Notes: a model not told the origin generated them from the sequence alone. A stretch of 64,000 bases of DNA from JAJECS01 sp965243625 (GCA_965243625.1 CBDEVI010000002.1:2976001-3040000), one strand, 5' to 3'. Positions 26,207 to 35,225 are shown, numbered from the stretch's first letter. A program made the numbers and translations.

Positions 26207-27463
26207 CTACGCAGGCGCCGGCGCCCGCCGGGTGAGCAAGGCGGCCTCTCCCACGAGGTAGACGAAGGCCACGGCGTCCGCTACCAGGACCACGGTCACC
26301 ACCTGGCGCGCGCTGTCGTGCGCCAGGCCAAATGCAACGAGCGTCCCCGCCACCAGTACCGCCAAGGGCGCCCACACCCGCAGGTTGGACGCGCCAATGT
26401 GAAGGCTCGCCGTCATCGTGGCAATGGCCAGCATCGCCGCGGCGGCGACGTAGAGCGGGAGCAGCGTCGTGTCGAGCGTGTATTCGTCCCGAAACGCCAC
26501 GCTGTAGACGAACTCGGGCCGCAGCAACACGACCACCGCCACGATCGACCCGGCGAACACCATCAGCCCCACGCTGATCAGGTAGGCCCGCACGTAGTCC
26601 TCGCCGCGCGTGGCGGCCTGGACCACGAAGGGCAGCAGGACCAGCCCGATCGTGATCCCGCTCCAGTAGACCATCCGGCCGATGACCGCGAGCACGGCGT
26701 AGTCGGCGGCCACGTCCGGGGGATGGAACACGCGCATCGCCAGCCCGTCCAGGTGCAGCATGGCGACCATGATGGTGACGATCAGGCCGACGCGAATGTG
26801 CACCCACGGCGGCTCGCCTGACTTCGCCGCGTCGGCCGGCTCGGAATCGCCGCGCAGCAGACGTCGCAGCGCGACCACACCCATGCCTATGGAGGCGAGT
26901 GCGCCTCCGGGACCTGCCAACAGCGCGCCGGTCGATCCGCCGCCGGCCAGCACGCCGACGGCCCCTACGCCCAGCCGGCCAAACCCATGCATTGCCACAA
27001 CGGCGCCGTGCGCCACGAAGTCCCTCGCCCCTTGCGTGATGCCGCGGAACAGCGGCTCCACCAGCCCCAAGCCGGCGCCAACCGCGGCCACCAGCATCGG
27101 CCACGGGCTGGTCAGTTGCAGCGCGCGCACCAGCAGCGGCGTGAGCGCGGCGAGAATCGCGGTGAGCAGGATCGCCGCAATGGTCAGCCGCCGGCCGGCG
27201 GTCCACGCCGCCAGGCGCAGATCCGCCAGCCGCTCCAGCGCAAAGAGCCGCGCGCTGCTCCGCGCGATGACGGTCTGGATGACCAGGGTGGACGCCCCCA
27301 GCACCGAAAGAACCCCGAGAACGACGAACGTCTCGCCGTAGACCGTTTTTTCGAGGGTGCGTGACAGGAAGACCTGAAACCCGGCGGCGGCCAGCCCACC
27401 CGCGGTGACGAAGGGTATGAGCGTCAGGTTGTCGCGCAGGATCTCGATGGTCGCGCGCGACAT
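26207..27463 (-). CDS. Multi-spanning membrane protein, probable polysaccharide flippase (MOP superfamily)
   Basis: About 418 residues with roughly twelve hydrophobic helices. It begins with a short positive segment, then LTLIPFVTAGGLAAAGFQVFL and GETFVVLGVLSVLGASTLVIQ, the pattern of Wzx/MATE-like exporters of lipid-linked sugars. Polar loop residues (HLDGLAMRVFHPPDVAADYA) in the middle fit family members. The ATG at 27463 is chosen; a TTG at 27493 would add ten basic residues. It converges on the gmd-rmd-mutase-cupin operon, which makes a role in exporting a rhamnose-containing glycan plausible. No glycosyltransferase or polymerase is beside it. Assignment is from hydropathy and weak motifs. 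Confidence 0.65.
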   Translation of the reverse strand: MSRATIEILRDNLTLIPFVTAGGLAAAGFQVFLSRTLEKTVYGETFVVLGVLSVLGASTLVIQTVIARSSARLFALERLADLRLAAWTAGRRLTIAAILLTAILAALTPLLVRALQLTSPWPMLVAAVGAGLGLVEPLFRGITQGARDFVAHGAVVAMHGFGRLGVGAVGVLAGGGSTGALLAGPGGALASIGMGVVALRRLLRGDSEPADAAKSGEPPWVHIRVGLIVTIMVAMLHLDGLAMRVFHPPDVAADYAVLAVIGRMVYWSGITIGLVLLPFVVQAATRGEDYVRAYLISVGLMVFAGSIVAVVVLLRPEFVYSVAFRDEYTLDTTLLPLYVAAAAMLAIATMTASLHIGASNLRVWAPLAVLVAGTLVAFGLAHDSARQVVTVVLVADAVAFVYLVGEAALLTRRAPAPA

Positions 27464-27560
27464 GCGCCGGGTGACGCCGCCACGCGTGCTCAAGGGGCCG
27501 CGTCCATTCGCCGCGACGCCGGTTCAGTCGGCATGAGGGGCAATGTGACGAGAGCCGGCG

Positions 27561-27887
27561 CTAGTCCTTGTAGTCGTCGCGCGCCGGATTCCAGATCTCG
27601 ATCACGAAGCTCGGCTCCAGGGCCCGCGCCCCGTGCGGCACGTCGCCCGGAATCACCCACGACGTGTTGGCCCCGACCACCGTCGTGTCGTCGCCCACGT
27701 CAAGCTCCAGGCTGCCGCTGATGCAGTAGCCGATCTGCTCGTAGACGTGATCGTGCCGCGGCACGGTGCCGCCGGCCTCCATGTGAATCTCGGCCAGCAG
27801 CATGCGGTCGCCCCACACCATCGTGCGGCGCTGTATGCCGTCGCCCATGTCGATGATCGGACGGTCGTCTCGGTGGTTGATGCTCAT
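27561..27887 (-). CDS. Single-domain cupin protein
   Basis: A 108-residue beta-barrel protein of the cupin_2 type. The metal motifs are VPRHDHVYEQIGYCISG (H-x-H-x3-E) and DVPHGARALE (second His). A strong ribosome binding site (AAGGAG, nine bases upstream) supports the ATG at 27885-27887. Such small cupins are often dioxygenases, isomerases or ligand-binding regulators; nothing indicates the ligand. It lies downstream of the cysteine-synthase-like gene on the same strand with a 127-base gap. Confidence 0.78.
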   Translation of the reverse strand: MSINHRDDRPIIDMGDGIQRRTMVWGDRMLLAEIHMEAGGTVPRHDHVYEQIGYCISGSLELDVGDDTTVVGANTSWVIPGDVPHGARALEPSFVIEIWNPARDDYKD

Positions 27888-28014
27888 CGTGGTTGCTCCT
27901 TGGGCTCGGATGGGTTGCGGGCGGTCTCAGTGCCCGCTCGATGTCGATGGCCGCCATTGTGTCGCAGATGCGCGCCGATCACGACCCACGGCCGATCGGC
28001 CACCTGCGCTCGGG

Positions 28015-28986
28015 CTAGTCCCAGAGGTCCGTGCTGAGGTACTTGAGCCCCGAGTCGTTGATAATCGTGGCCACGGTTCCGCCCTGGAACTCGCCTTGCA
28101 GCAATTCCATGGCCGCCGAGACGTTCGCTCCCGACGAGAAGCCGGCGAAAATTCCTTCCTCACGCGCCAGGCGACGCGTCATCTCCGTCGCCGCCTCGTC
28201 GTCGATGGTCAGAAAGCCGTCCACCGCCTCCGACGGAATGTTCGCCAGCTCCGCGCGCGAGTAGCCCGCGCCCTGGATGCGGTGGTCCGCGTTCACGATC
28301 GGCTTCCCGGCCAGCACCGCGGCGCCGATGGGCTCGACCACGAAGCACTTGACGCCTGGAATCGCTTGCTTGAGCGCCGCCGACGTGCCGCCCACGGTTC
28401 CGCCCGATCCGGCCATGTCGCAGAACGCGTCGATGGCCCCGCCGGTCTGCGCCACCAGCTCCGGACCGGTCGTGTCCCGGTGCGCCCGGTAGTTGCTCTG
28501 CAAGCGGAACTGGTCCGGCCGGAACGCGCCGCGCTCGCGCACGATGCGCTGGGCTTCCGCCTCAACTAAGTCCAGGTCCGCCCCCGAGACCTTGCCCGGC
28601 GTCGATTCGGGCAGCTGGTCAACCAGCACCACCTCGGCGCCCAGCGCCCGCATCATGCGCGCCCGCTCCTCGGAGTTCCCGCGCGACATCACCGCCACGA
28701 ATTGATAGCCCTTGATCGCGCAGACGATGGAGAATCCCGTGCCGGCGTTGCCGCTGGTCAGCTCCACCACGGGCTGACCGGGCCGCAGCTCGCCGCTGGC
28801 CTCGGCGTCCTCGATCATCCGCAGCGCCACGCGGTCCTTCTTCGAGAATCCGGGCTGCAAGTAGTCCAGCTTGACCACCAGGCGCCCTTGCAGCCCCCGC
28901 GTCAGACGCGACAGCTCCACGACCGGCGTGTTGCCGATTGCCCCCAGCACGGAGTCGAGGGTGCCGTCGGTGCGTGTGCTGCTCAT
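28015..28986 (-). CDS. Cysteine synthase family PLP enzyme
   Basis: A 323-residue fold-type II PLP enzyme. Lys50 in GFSKKDRVALRM is the Schiff-base lysine (family PGGSVKDR). TSGNAGTGFS is the substrate/phosphate loop (family TSGNTGIG). MAGSGGTVGG forms the PLP-phosphate glycine loop, and GIFAGFSSGANVSAA follows. Unlike standard CysK it has SKKDR instead of SVKDR and NAG instead of NTG, so it may use another sulfur donor or acceptor, or be a beta-replacing relative such as an O-phosphoserine- or cystathionine-type enzyme. No serine acetyltransferase gene is nearby. The family is secure; the substrate is not. Confidence 0.82.
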   Translation of the reverse strand: MSSTRTDGTLDSVLGAIGNTPVVELSRLTRGLQGRLVVKLDYLQPGFSKKDRVALRMIEDAEASGELRPGQPVVELTSGNAGTGFSIVCAIKGYQFVAVMSRGNSEERARMMRALGAEVVLVDQLPESTPGKVSGADLDLVEAEAQRIVRERGAFRPDQFRLQSNYRAHRDTTGPELVAQTGGAIDAFCDMAGSGGTVGGTSAALKQAIPGVKCFVVEPIGAAVLAGKPIVNADHRIQGAGYSRAELANIPSEAVDGFLTIDDEAATEMTRRLAREEGIFAGFSSGANVSAAMELLQGEFQGGTVATIINDSGLKYLSTDLWD

Positions 28987-29056
28987 CGCAAACCTCCGGC
29001 CATTGGAAACCTCTGATTGAGTTGCCTTGCTCGCAAGGGAGACCGTTTCGAAATCC

Positions 29057-29192
29057 GGTAGGGGCGGGTCTCAGACCCGCTCGACACCAAGCAACCGGCG
29101 AGCCTGCCGGCTCGACCGAACTGGATTCCGGCCTCCGCCGGAATGACGGAGGGGCTATGCAAGGGTCTGTAGGGGAGAGAGGGTGAGGGTGA
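29057..29192. repeat. Repeats R5, R4 and R1 between the cysteine-synthase-like and Ldh2 genes
   Basis: The gap holds an R5 unit with the perfect palindrome GCGGGTCTCAGACCCGC (29064-29080), also present at 60227-60253. It also holds an R4 unit (TTCCGGCCTCCGCCGGAA, around 29126-29143) and a degenerate R1 tail (29162-29192). No gene is visible. Confidence 0.65.
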
Positions 29193-29207
29193 TCCGGACC
29201 ACCGAGC

Positions 29208-30284
29208 CTATCCGACCCACGGCGCATCCACGCCGTACTGCGCCGCGACCCCGGCCAGGGGATCGAGCACGCCCACCGGGAATGGAATGCCCGCCGCGAC
29301 GCGCTCGTCGTAGAGGTCCCACTCGATCTGGCCCGGCATGCTCACCCGATCCACGCCTGCCGCCGGCTCGAGGCCGTTCACCGCGTCGGTTTGCGCGTCC
29401 ATGGCGGTGGTGAAATCCGCCAGCGGCATGACCGCCGAAATGTCCATGGCCATGAAGAACAACCCGCCGTCCAGCGGGCCGCCGAGCACTAGCGGCTCCT
29501 TTTGCAGCGCCGACCCGCCGCCGGTCAGCGCCCCAATCATCACGTCGTGCACCACGGCCAGCGCATATCCCTTGGGACCCGCCGCCGGCGCCACGAAGGC
29601 CACCTTGGCCGGATCGCGGGTGGGCCGGCCCTCGGCATCGGCTGCGACGCCCTCAGGGGCTTGGAAACCGCCCTCGCCCAGCGCCGCGATCTTGCCCAGC
29701 GCCACGGCACCCGTTGCCATGTCCAGCACCGTGGGACGGTGGCGCCTGCCGGGAAAGGCCCAGGCCAGCGGGTTGTTGCCGGCGGCCCCGCCGCGGCCCC
29801 CGGTCGCCAGGAGCACGGGTCCGCGCAGGTTGCTGGCGCAATAGCCCATGCAGCCAGCCTCCGCCGCCATGATGACCCAATAGCCCGCCGCCCCAAAGTG
29901 GCCGGTGTTGTCGACCACCGTCATTCCCACGCCAAACTCGTGCGCCAACTCGATCGCCCGCGCCATCGCGATCTCGGACGCGACCTGGCCCATCCCGTTG
30001 TCGCCGTCGAACGTGGCGTGGCCGGGACCGCTGCTGACTTCTCGCACCATCGGCCTGGGATTGAGCGACTTGTTCGCCAGCGTCTTCAGATAGAGGGGCA
30101 GCATCCGCACGCCGTGCGAGTGCACCCCGCGCAGGTCCGCGTGCACCAGCGTCCGGGCCGTCAAGGCGGCGCCCGCTGCGTCCACCCCCACGGCTTCCAG
30201 CAGCTTGCCCGCGAACGCCTCGAGCTCACCGCGCGCGACCCGCGGGCCGCTGGTGTCGTAGGTGGTGTGTGTCGCGGCGCTCAT
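29208..30284 (-). CDS. Ldh2/malate-lactate dehydrogenase family oxidoreductase (paralogue B)
   Basis: 358 residues read from the ATG at 30282-30284. Motifs: HADLRGVHSHGVRMLPLY, DGDNGMGQVAS, NTGHFGAAGYW (catalytic His), GNNPLAWAFP, VLDMATGAVALGKI and AAGPKGYALAVVHDVMIGAL. These match the NAD-dependent (S)-2-hydroxyacid dehydrogenases of the Ldh2 family. It begins 4 bases after the stop of another paralogue (30289-31329), so the two are co-transcribed and probably arose by an old duplication, since they are only moderately similar. An R1 tail lies just beyond its stop. Confidence 0.87.
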   Translation of the reverse strand: MSAATHTTYDTSGPRVARGELEAFAGKLLEAVGVDAAGAALTARTLVHADLRGVHSHGVRMLPLYLKTLANKSLNPRPMVREVSSGPGHATFDGDNGMGQVASEIAMARAIELAHEFGVGMTVVDNTGHFGAAGYWVIMAAEAGCMGYCASNLRGPVLLATGGRGGAAGNNPLAWAFPGRRHRPTVLDMATGAVALGKIAALGEGGFQAPEGVAADAEGRPTRDPAKVAFVAPAAGPKGYALAVVHDVMIGALTGGGSALQKEPLVLGGPLDGGLFFMAMDISAVMPLADFTTAMDAQTDAVNGLEPAAGVDRVSMPGQIEWDLYDERVAAGIPFPVGVLDPLAGVAAQYGVDAPWVG

Positions 30285-30288
30285 GGGA

Positions 30289-31329
30289 TCAGCTCCAGGC
30301 CGGGGCGACGCCCAGGCCGCGCGCGGTGACGGCCAGGTCGTCGAGCAGGCCGTCCGGATACTCGATGCCGTCAACCACCGACCGCTCGCGCTTTCGCCAC
30401 TCCGGCTCGCCGGGGGCCATCACTCCGTCGGATCCCTCCGCCGGCGGGATGGCGTGGAGCCGGTCGATTGCATCGTCGACGTCCGCTTTGAACTCCGACA
30501 CGGGCCGGAACGCGGCAATGTTGATTGCGCCGAACACCTGCCCCACCGGGTGCGGATCGTCGGGCTTCCGGTTCACTCGGGCCACCGCGCCCGCCAGGAT
30601 GCCCGCCAGCGTCTCGGTCACGATGCCCATTCCGTAGCCCTTGGGTCCCGCGAATGGAATCAGATTGACCAAAGCGGCCGGGTCGGTGGTCGGATTGCCG
30701 TCGGCGTCCACGCCCCAGTCGTCGGGAATCGGCGTACCGGCCGCCCGCGCTACCCGCACTTTGCCCATCGCGGCCGCGCCCACGGCCATGTCGGCCACCA
30801 GCGTCGGGTGCCTGGCTGCCGGCAAGGCCCAGGAGATTGGGCCGTTGGTCAGGGCCACCTCGCGGCTGCCGTAGGCCAGCACGCCGGCCACGCCGCCGCC
30901 GTTGCTCGAGCAGAACCCGATGCAGTCGTGCTCCGCCGCCCGCAGCGCCCAGTGCGCCGCCGGCCCGAAGTGCGTGCCGTTCTTCACGAACACGAACGCC
31001 GCGGCGCCCGCCAGGGCAAGCTCGACCGCGCGGTCGACGCCGCGGGCGGCGGAAACCGGGCCGATGGCCCCGTCGGCGTCCAGGACGGCCACAGCAGGTC
31101 CCGAAACGACTTCCCGGATTTCCGCGCCGGGGCGCATGCGGCCTTCGCGAATCCAGTCGGTGTAGAGCGTCAGCCGCATCACGCCGTGGGAAAACAAGCC
31201 GCGCAGGTCGGCTTCCACCAGCATGTCGGCGACGCTCTCCGCTTCCGCCGCCGAGCATCCGGCGGCGGCCATCACATCGGCCGCGAACGTCCGCATGGCC
31301 TGGTGGTCCATGCGAGGGTTGTGGGTCAT
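30289..31329 (-). CDS. Ldh2/malate-lactate dehydrogenase family oxidoreductase (paralogue C)
   Basis: 346 residues. Motifs: EADLRGLFSHGVMRLTLY, DADGAIGPVSAARG, NGTHFGPAAHW with the catalytic His, LTNGPISWALPA, VADMAVGAAAMGKV and PFAGPKGYGMGIVTETLAGIL. The active-site surroundings differ from those of paralogue B (FGPAAHW against FGAAGYW), so the two adjacent enzymes probably act on different 2-hydroxy or 2-oxo acids. It is the first gene of the two-gene unit. An aminotransferase lies upstream on the same strand, separated by a repeat-filled gap. Confidence 0.87.
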   Translation of the reverse strand: MTHNPRMDHQAMRTFAADVMAAAGCSAAEAESVADMLVEADLRGLFSHGVMRLTLYTDWIREGRMRPGAEIREVVSGPAVAVLDADGAIGPVSAARGVDRAVELALAGAAAFVFVKNGTHFGPAAHWALRAAEHDCIGFCSSNGGGVAGVLAYGSREVALTNGPISWALPAARHPTLVADMAVGAAAMGKVRVARAAGTPIPDDWGVDADGNPTTDPAALVNLIPFAGPKGYGMGIVTETLAGILAGAVARVNRKPDDPHPVGQVFGAINIAAFRPVSEFKADVDDAIDRLHAIPPAEGSDGVMAPGEPEWRKRERSVVDGIEYPDGLLDDLAVTARGLGVAPAWS

Positions 31330-31389
31330 TGTGGTTCCGTCATTCCTTCGTCCGGCTCGCTCTCCCCCTGAGGAGACCCTTGCATAACC

Positions 31390-31520
31390 CCTTCGTCATT
31401 CCCGCGAAGGCGGGAATCCACCCTCCACTGAACCTGGGGGCGGACGGGATTCGCAGGCTCAGTCTTTGCCTGCCCGGATTACTCAAAGGTCTCCTTGTGG
31501 GAAAGTGTTGGGGTGAGGGG
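31390..31520. repeat. R4 and R1 repeats running into the aminotransferase 3' end
   Basis: An R4 unit (TTCCCGCGAAGGCGGGAA, near 31400-31417) is followed by the CCACTGAACCTGGGGGC segment also seen at about 20145-20161. A degenerate R1 unit then ends in GTTGGGGTGAGGGG (31506-31519). The R1 part lies inside the 3' end of the aminotransferase frame. Confidence 0.65.
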
Positions 31521-32741
31521 TTGCTCCGCCACCACCTCGCCCAAAATCTCCACGCCTCGCTCGATAGCCTGCGGCTCAGTGTGACTGAATGCCAGCCGAA
31601 TGGCATGGCGCGTGTCCCCGTCCACTCGGAACTCCGCGCCGCTGCGCACGCGCACGCCGCGCTCGGCGCATTCACGCACGATCGCCGCCACGTCGCGCGA
31701 CGGGGCGAACGTGATCCACACGAAGAACCCACCCTCGGGCGTCCGCCACGCCGCCCGATCCTCGAGATGGCGGTCGAGCGCCTCCATGATCAAGTCCCGC
31801 TTGTCGCGATAGAACGTCTGCACCCGCGCGATCTGCGACTCCATGTGGTCTTGCATGAACCGCGCCGCGATGGCCGAGGCGAACGGGCTGGTGCCGCTGT
31901 CCGGCTTCAGCCGCAGCACCCGGTCGATCAGCGGCGCCGAGCTGGCCATCCACCCCAGGCGAATGCCGGCCCCGAGGATTTTTGAGAACGTGCCGGTGCG
32001 CACCACCAGGCCGCTGCCGCCGTCCAGCTCCAAGAGCGATGGCACCCGCTCGCCCTCATAGCGCAGCTCGTAGTAGGCGTCGTCCTCCAGGATCGGCACG
32101 CCCTCCGCGCGGCAGACGTCGAGCAGCTCGCGGCGGCGGGCCACGTTGACCGTCATGCCCGTCGGGTTTTGGAACGTCGGCATGGTGTAGAAAACGAACG
32201 GCCGGTCGAGCACCCGAGCATGCCGGGCGACGGCTTCCGGCTGCGGTCCGTCGTCGTCGAACGGAATGTGGTCGACGCGACCGGTCAGCCGGCGCGCCGG
32301 AATGGCGCCGTACGACACTTCATCCATGGCCAACGGCCCATCAAGTTCGGTGAACGTCCGCAGCACCAGGTCGATCGCCTGGCTCGAGCCGCTGGTAATG
32401 GCGATCTGGTCGCGGTCGAGGTCCAGCCCCTCGTAGTGCCGCAGCTTGGCCCGCACCACGTCGATCAGCTCCGCCGCGCCTTCGGTGTGCGTATACAGCA
32501 GGGCCTTGGGATTGCCGGGCAGCGCGGCGCGCGCCGCTTCGGCCAGCTCTTCCAGCGGCAGCACGTCAACCGCCGGCTGACCCACGGTCAGATCCGCCAC
32601 ACGGGGGCCACCCGAACGACTAGGCGTGACCATCGCGCTACCGCGCCCACGCCGACGTCCGGCGGCGCTCAGCGACGGCTCGAAGTCAAATAGTTCCGGC
32701 AGCGGGGATCGCCTCAAGTGGGGCACGGCGCGCGGCGTCAT
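31479..32741 (-). CDS. PLP-dependent class I/II aminotransferase (2-aminoadipate/MocR-like type)
   Basis: Up to 420 residues. DLTVGQPAVDVLP opens the conserved core, ITSGSSQAIDLVLRTF contacts PLP, MPTFQNPTGMTV holds the cofactor Asn, ILEDDAYYELRYEG the Asp, and GTFSKILGAGIRLGWM the Schiff-base Lys. SFTH-like and FFVWITF substrate elements are also present. This is the LysN/AraT-like subgroup often annotated as 2-aminoadipate or valine-pyruvate transaminase. The start is uncertain: the ATG at 32741 is the longest, the ATG at 32633 would drop 36 residues before the core. The last dozen residues (LTPTLSHKETFE) are encoded by an R1 repeat. No DNA-binding MocR domain is present. Confidence 0.85.
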   Translation of the reverse strand: MTPRAVPHLRRSPLPELFDFEPSLSAAGRRRGRGSAMVTPSRSGGPRVADLTVGQPAVDVLPLEELAEAARAALPGNPKALLYTHTEGAAELIDVVRAKLRHYEGLDLDRDQIAITSGSSQAIDLVLRTFTELDGPLAMDEVSYGAIPARRLTGRVDHIPFDDDGPQPEAVARHARVLDRPFVFYTMPTFQNPTGMTVNVARRRELLDVCRAEGVPILEDDAYYELRYEGERVPSLLELDGGSGLVVRTGTFSKILGAGIRLGWMASSAPLIDRVLRLKPDSGTSPFASAIAARFMQDHMESQIARVQTFYRDKRDLIMEALDRHLEDRAAWRTPEGGFFVWITFAPSRDVAAIVRECAERGVRVRSGAEFRVDGDTRHAIRLAFSHTEPQAIERGVEILGEVVAEQPLTPTLSHKETFE

Positions 32742-33146
32742 CGTGGCACATGGGCGGTTTCGTCACCCCGGCGAAGGCCGGGGTCCAGAGTCGTTGCACC
32801 GGTACCAGATTTGACGGGACTGTATTCCGCCGGAGTGACGGAGGGGCGCGAGCGACGGAAACGACAGGAGCGTCATTCCGAACGCAGTGAGGAATCGAAG
32901 GGCGTACCGCTGTCTTCCCGCCCCTTAGACTTCTCGCTCCGCTCGAAATGACAGGGTGGACGCCGCGCGGGTGGAGTCGTGACGGCGCGTGGCGGTGACG
33001 GAGGGGTGGATTCCCGCCCCGTATCAAGTACGGGGCAGGCTCTTCGCGGGAATGACGGAGGGGATCCCTCACCCCGGTCCTCTCCCCATGGGAGAGGGAG
33101 TCCGGCGCCGGAGTGACGGACGGATTGGGACTTAGTCCAGGCTGCC
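32742..33146. repeat. Gene-free region with R4, R2 and R1 repeats
   Basis: R4-type units lie at about 32761-32795 and 33008-33060, a complete R2 palindrome at 32872-32953, and an R1 unit in the opposite orientation at 33066-33100. The region separates the aminotransferase start from the groEL 3' end. No open frame with coding character is seen. Confidence 0.7.
32872..32953. repeat. R2 palindromic element, copy 2
   Basis: It begins GTCATTCCGAACGCAGTGAG and ends CTCGCTCCGCTCGAAATGAC, with arms meeting around GAAGGGCG...CCCCTTAGA. The left arm resembles the right arm of copy 1 inverted, as expected if the element inserts in either orientation. Confidence 0.75.
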
Positions 33147-34739
33147 TTAGAACGGCACCCGCGATGCGGCGGCGCGCGGCGTTCGCGGGATCGGCACTGA
33201 GCGTTTCTCGCAGACGATGGCGTCGGTGGTGAGCACCATTTGGCCCACGCTGACCGCGGCTTGCAGCGAGGAGAGCTTCGTGGCCAGCGGATCGAGGAGG
33301 CCGCCGGCGTAGGCGTCGACGTAGTCGCGCCGCAGGGCGTCCCAGGTGCCCCAGGGCTCCATCCGCCGCACGCCATCCAGGACCACGGACGGCCGCTCGC
33401 CGGCGTTTCGGGCGATCCGCCGAATCGGCGCTTCCAGGGCGTCGTGCAGGGTGCGCGCGCCGGTGGCGGCGTCTCCGGTGAGCGCTTTGGCCTCGCGGGC
33501 CACCGCGTCCTGCGCCCGCAGATAGGCCGCGCCGCCGCCGGGCACCACCCCGGACTCCCGGGCGCGGCGCACGGCGGCCACGGCATCGTCGGCCTTGTCT
33601 TTGCGCGCGCGGCGCTCCTGCTCAGTGATGCCGCCGACCAGCATCATGCCCACCGCTTCGCCCAGGCGCGCGACGCGGCGTTCGAGCCGCCGGCGGTCCA
33701 CGTCCGTGTACGCCTGCGCGACCTGCGCCCGGATTTGCCGTTGGCGGTCGCGAATCTCGGGCTCGCGGCCCTCGCCTTCCAGGATCACCGTGGTCGTTCG
33801 ATTCACGACGGCCCGACGACAGCGGCCCAGCCAATCCAGCGGCACGTCGTTCCACGACGCGCCCAGGCCTTCCGATACCACCGTGGCGCCGGTCAGCGCC
33901 GCCAGGTCTTCCAGCATTTCGAGCATCTCCGTGCCGAACGAGGGGGCCTTGACGGCGATGACGTTGAGCCGTCCCTGGGCGCGGTTTTGCAGCAGCAGGT
34001 GCAGCGCGCGGTCCCGCACGTTCCGGGCGACCACCAGGATCGTCGCCGGTCCGCTGGCGCGCACCTGGTCGAGCACCGGCACCAGGTCGCGCTCATGGTC
34101 CAGGTCGCGATCCGTCAGGAGCACGTACGGCTGCTCCAGCGTCACCTGGATGCGATTCGCCCCTTCGTTGAAGAGTGGCGAGAGCCAGCCGCGGTCGATC
34201 TGCATGCCGTCGATGTACCGGGCCTCGAGGCGCTTGGTGCCGCGGTGATAGTCGGCCAGGATCAGTCCGTCCGGACCGACCGCCGTGGCCATGTCCGCGA
34301 TCAGGCGTCCCATGGGCGGGTCTTCCGACGACACCGTCGCCACGTGCTGCAGCTGCTCGGTCGATTCCGCCGGACGGGCGAGGTCCCGCAGGGCCGCCGC
34401 CGCCGCCTCGAACCCGCGCTCCAGCCCCTCGCGCAGGCGCATGCCGTTGGCGCCGGCCGCGATGTTGTAGAGCCCCCGGTGCACGATGGCCTGGGCGAGT
34501 ACCACCGCGGTCGTGGTGCCGTCGCCGCCGGCGTCGTCGGCGGTCTGTGCCGCGCGCCGCATGAGCTGCAGGCCGAGATCCAGGACCGGATCGCGCACCT
34601 CTTCCAGCTCGTTCGCGATGGTGGCCCCGTCGTTGGTCAGCCGTGGGGCGCTCATGCTGCGGGCGTAGGCCACGTTGCGCCCGCCGGGCCCGAGCGTGGC
34701 CCCGATCAGATTGGCGGCAAGGTCTACGCCCGCTCGCAA
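33147..34739 (-). CDS. groEL: Divergent GroEL-type chaperonin
   Basis: A 530-residue type I chaperonin subunit. Core motifs: ATLGPGGRNVAY, TNDGATIANELE, DDAGGDGTTTAVVLAQ (ATP site), and DDAVAAVRRARESGVVPGGGAAYLRA (catalytic Asp region). The C-terminus (RTPRAAASRVPF) lacks the usual GGM repeats. The only start codon in this frame is a TTG at 34739, yet recognisable GroEL sequence (KLVRFGAPAREA) continues 13 residues upstream, with no ATG, GTG or TTG before the stop in that frame. Either the N-terminal strand is lost, a non-standard start is used, or the reading is broken there. It lies 89 bases after groES on the same strand. It is probably a second, specialised chaperonin. Confidence 0.88.
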   Translation of the reverse strand: MRAGVDLAANLIGATLGPGGRNVAYARSMSAPRLTNDGATIANELEEVRDPVLDLGLQLMRRAAQTADDAGGDGTTTAVVLAQAIVHRGLYNIAAGANGMRLREGLERGFEAAAAALRDLARPAESTEQLQHVATVSSEDPPMGRLIADMATAVGPDGLILADYHRGTKRLEARYIDGMQIDRGWLSPLFNEGANRIQVTLEQPYVLLTDRDLDHERDLVPVLDQVRASGPATILVVARNVRDRALHLLLQNRAQGRLNVIAVKAPSFGTEMLEMLEDLAALTGATVVSEGLGASWNDVPLDWLGRCRRAVVNRTTTVILEGEGREPEIRDRQRQIRAQVAQAYTDVDRRRLERRVARLGEAVGMMLVGGITEQERRARKDKADDAVAAVRRARESGVVPGGGAAYLRAQDAVAREAKALTGDAATGARTLHDALEAPIRRIARNAGERPSVVLDGVRRMEPWGTWDALRRDYVDAYAGGLLDPLATKLSSLQAAVSVGQMVLTTDAIVCEKRSVPIPRTPRAAASRVPF

Positions 34740-34828
34740 TGCCTCGCGAGCGGGCGCGCCAAAGCGAACGAGCTTCGGCCGCGCGGCGCTAGGGGAAGCG
34801 ACCGCTGCGGCCTCCGCGGAACCGCGGG

Positions 34829-35131
34829 CTAGCTGAGGACCGCCAGCAGGTCGCGCTCCGCAATGATGAGAAGGTCTGAGTCATCGATTCGAACTTCGGT
34901 GCCCGAGTACTTGGCGAACAGCACCCGGTCGCCTTCCTTCACGTCCACTTCGATCACAGTGCCGTCGTCGGTCGTCCGACCACGGCCGACCGCCAGCACC
35001 TCGCCCTCCATGGGCTTCTCTTTGGCGGTGTCCGGCAGCACCAGCCCGCTCTTGGTCGTTTCCTCACGGCTCACGGTTCGGATGAGGATGCGGTCACCCA
35101 TCGGGCGGACCTTCGTCGCCACTTCAGACAT
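34829..35131 (-). CDS. groES: Co-chaperonin GroES
   Basis: A 100-residue co-chaperonin. RPMGDRILIRTVSREETTKSG leads into the mobile loop (SGLVLPDTA), then GEVLAVGRG, VKEGDRVLFAKYSGTEV and a C-terminal DLLAVLS. It forms the heptameric lid on GroEL. GGAGGA lies about eight bases upstream of the ATG. A well-formed promoter is at 35226-35254 on the minus strand. Only a single CIRCE-like half-site (GGCACTTGCC region near 35214-35224) is seen, not the full inverted repeat of HrcA control. Confidence 0.93.
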   Translation of the reverse strand: MSEVATKVRPMGDRILIRTVSREETTKSGLVLPDTAKEKPMEGEVLAVGRGRTTDDGTVIEVDVKEGDRVLFAKYSGTEVRIDDSDLLIIAERDLLAVLS

Positions 35132-35225
35132 TCAGATCTCCTCCGTACAACACGCTGACTTTCCGGGACGGCGTCGCGCGATCGCGCGTACTTGGTTGGA
35201 TGGTCGCCGAACCGGGCAAGTGCCA

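Noticed and set aside
33240..34832. 530-codon plus-strand open frame opposite groEL
   Set aside because: It is the antisense shadow of a clear chaperonin gene.
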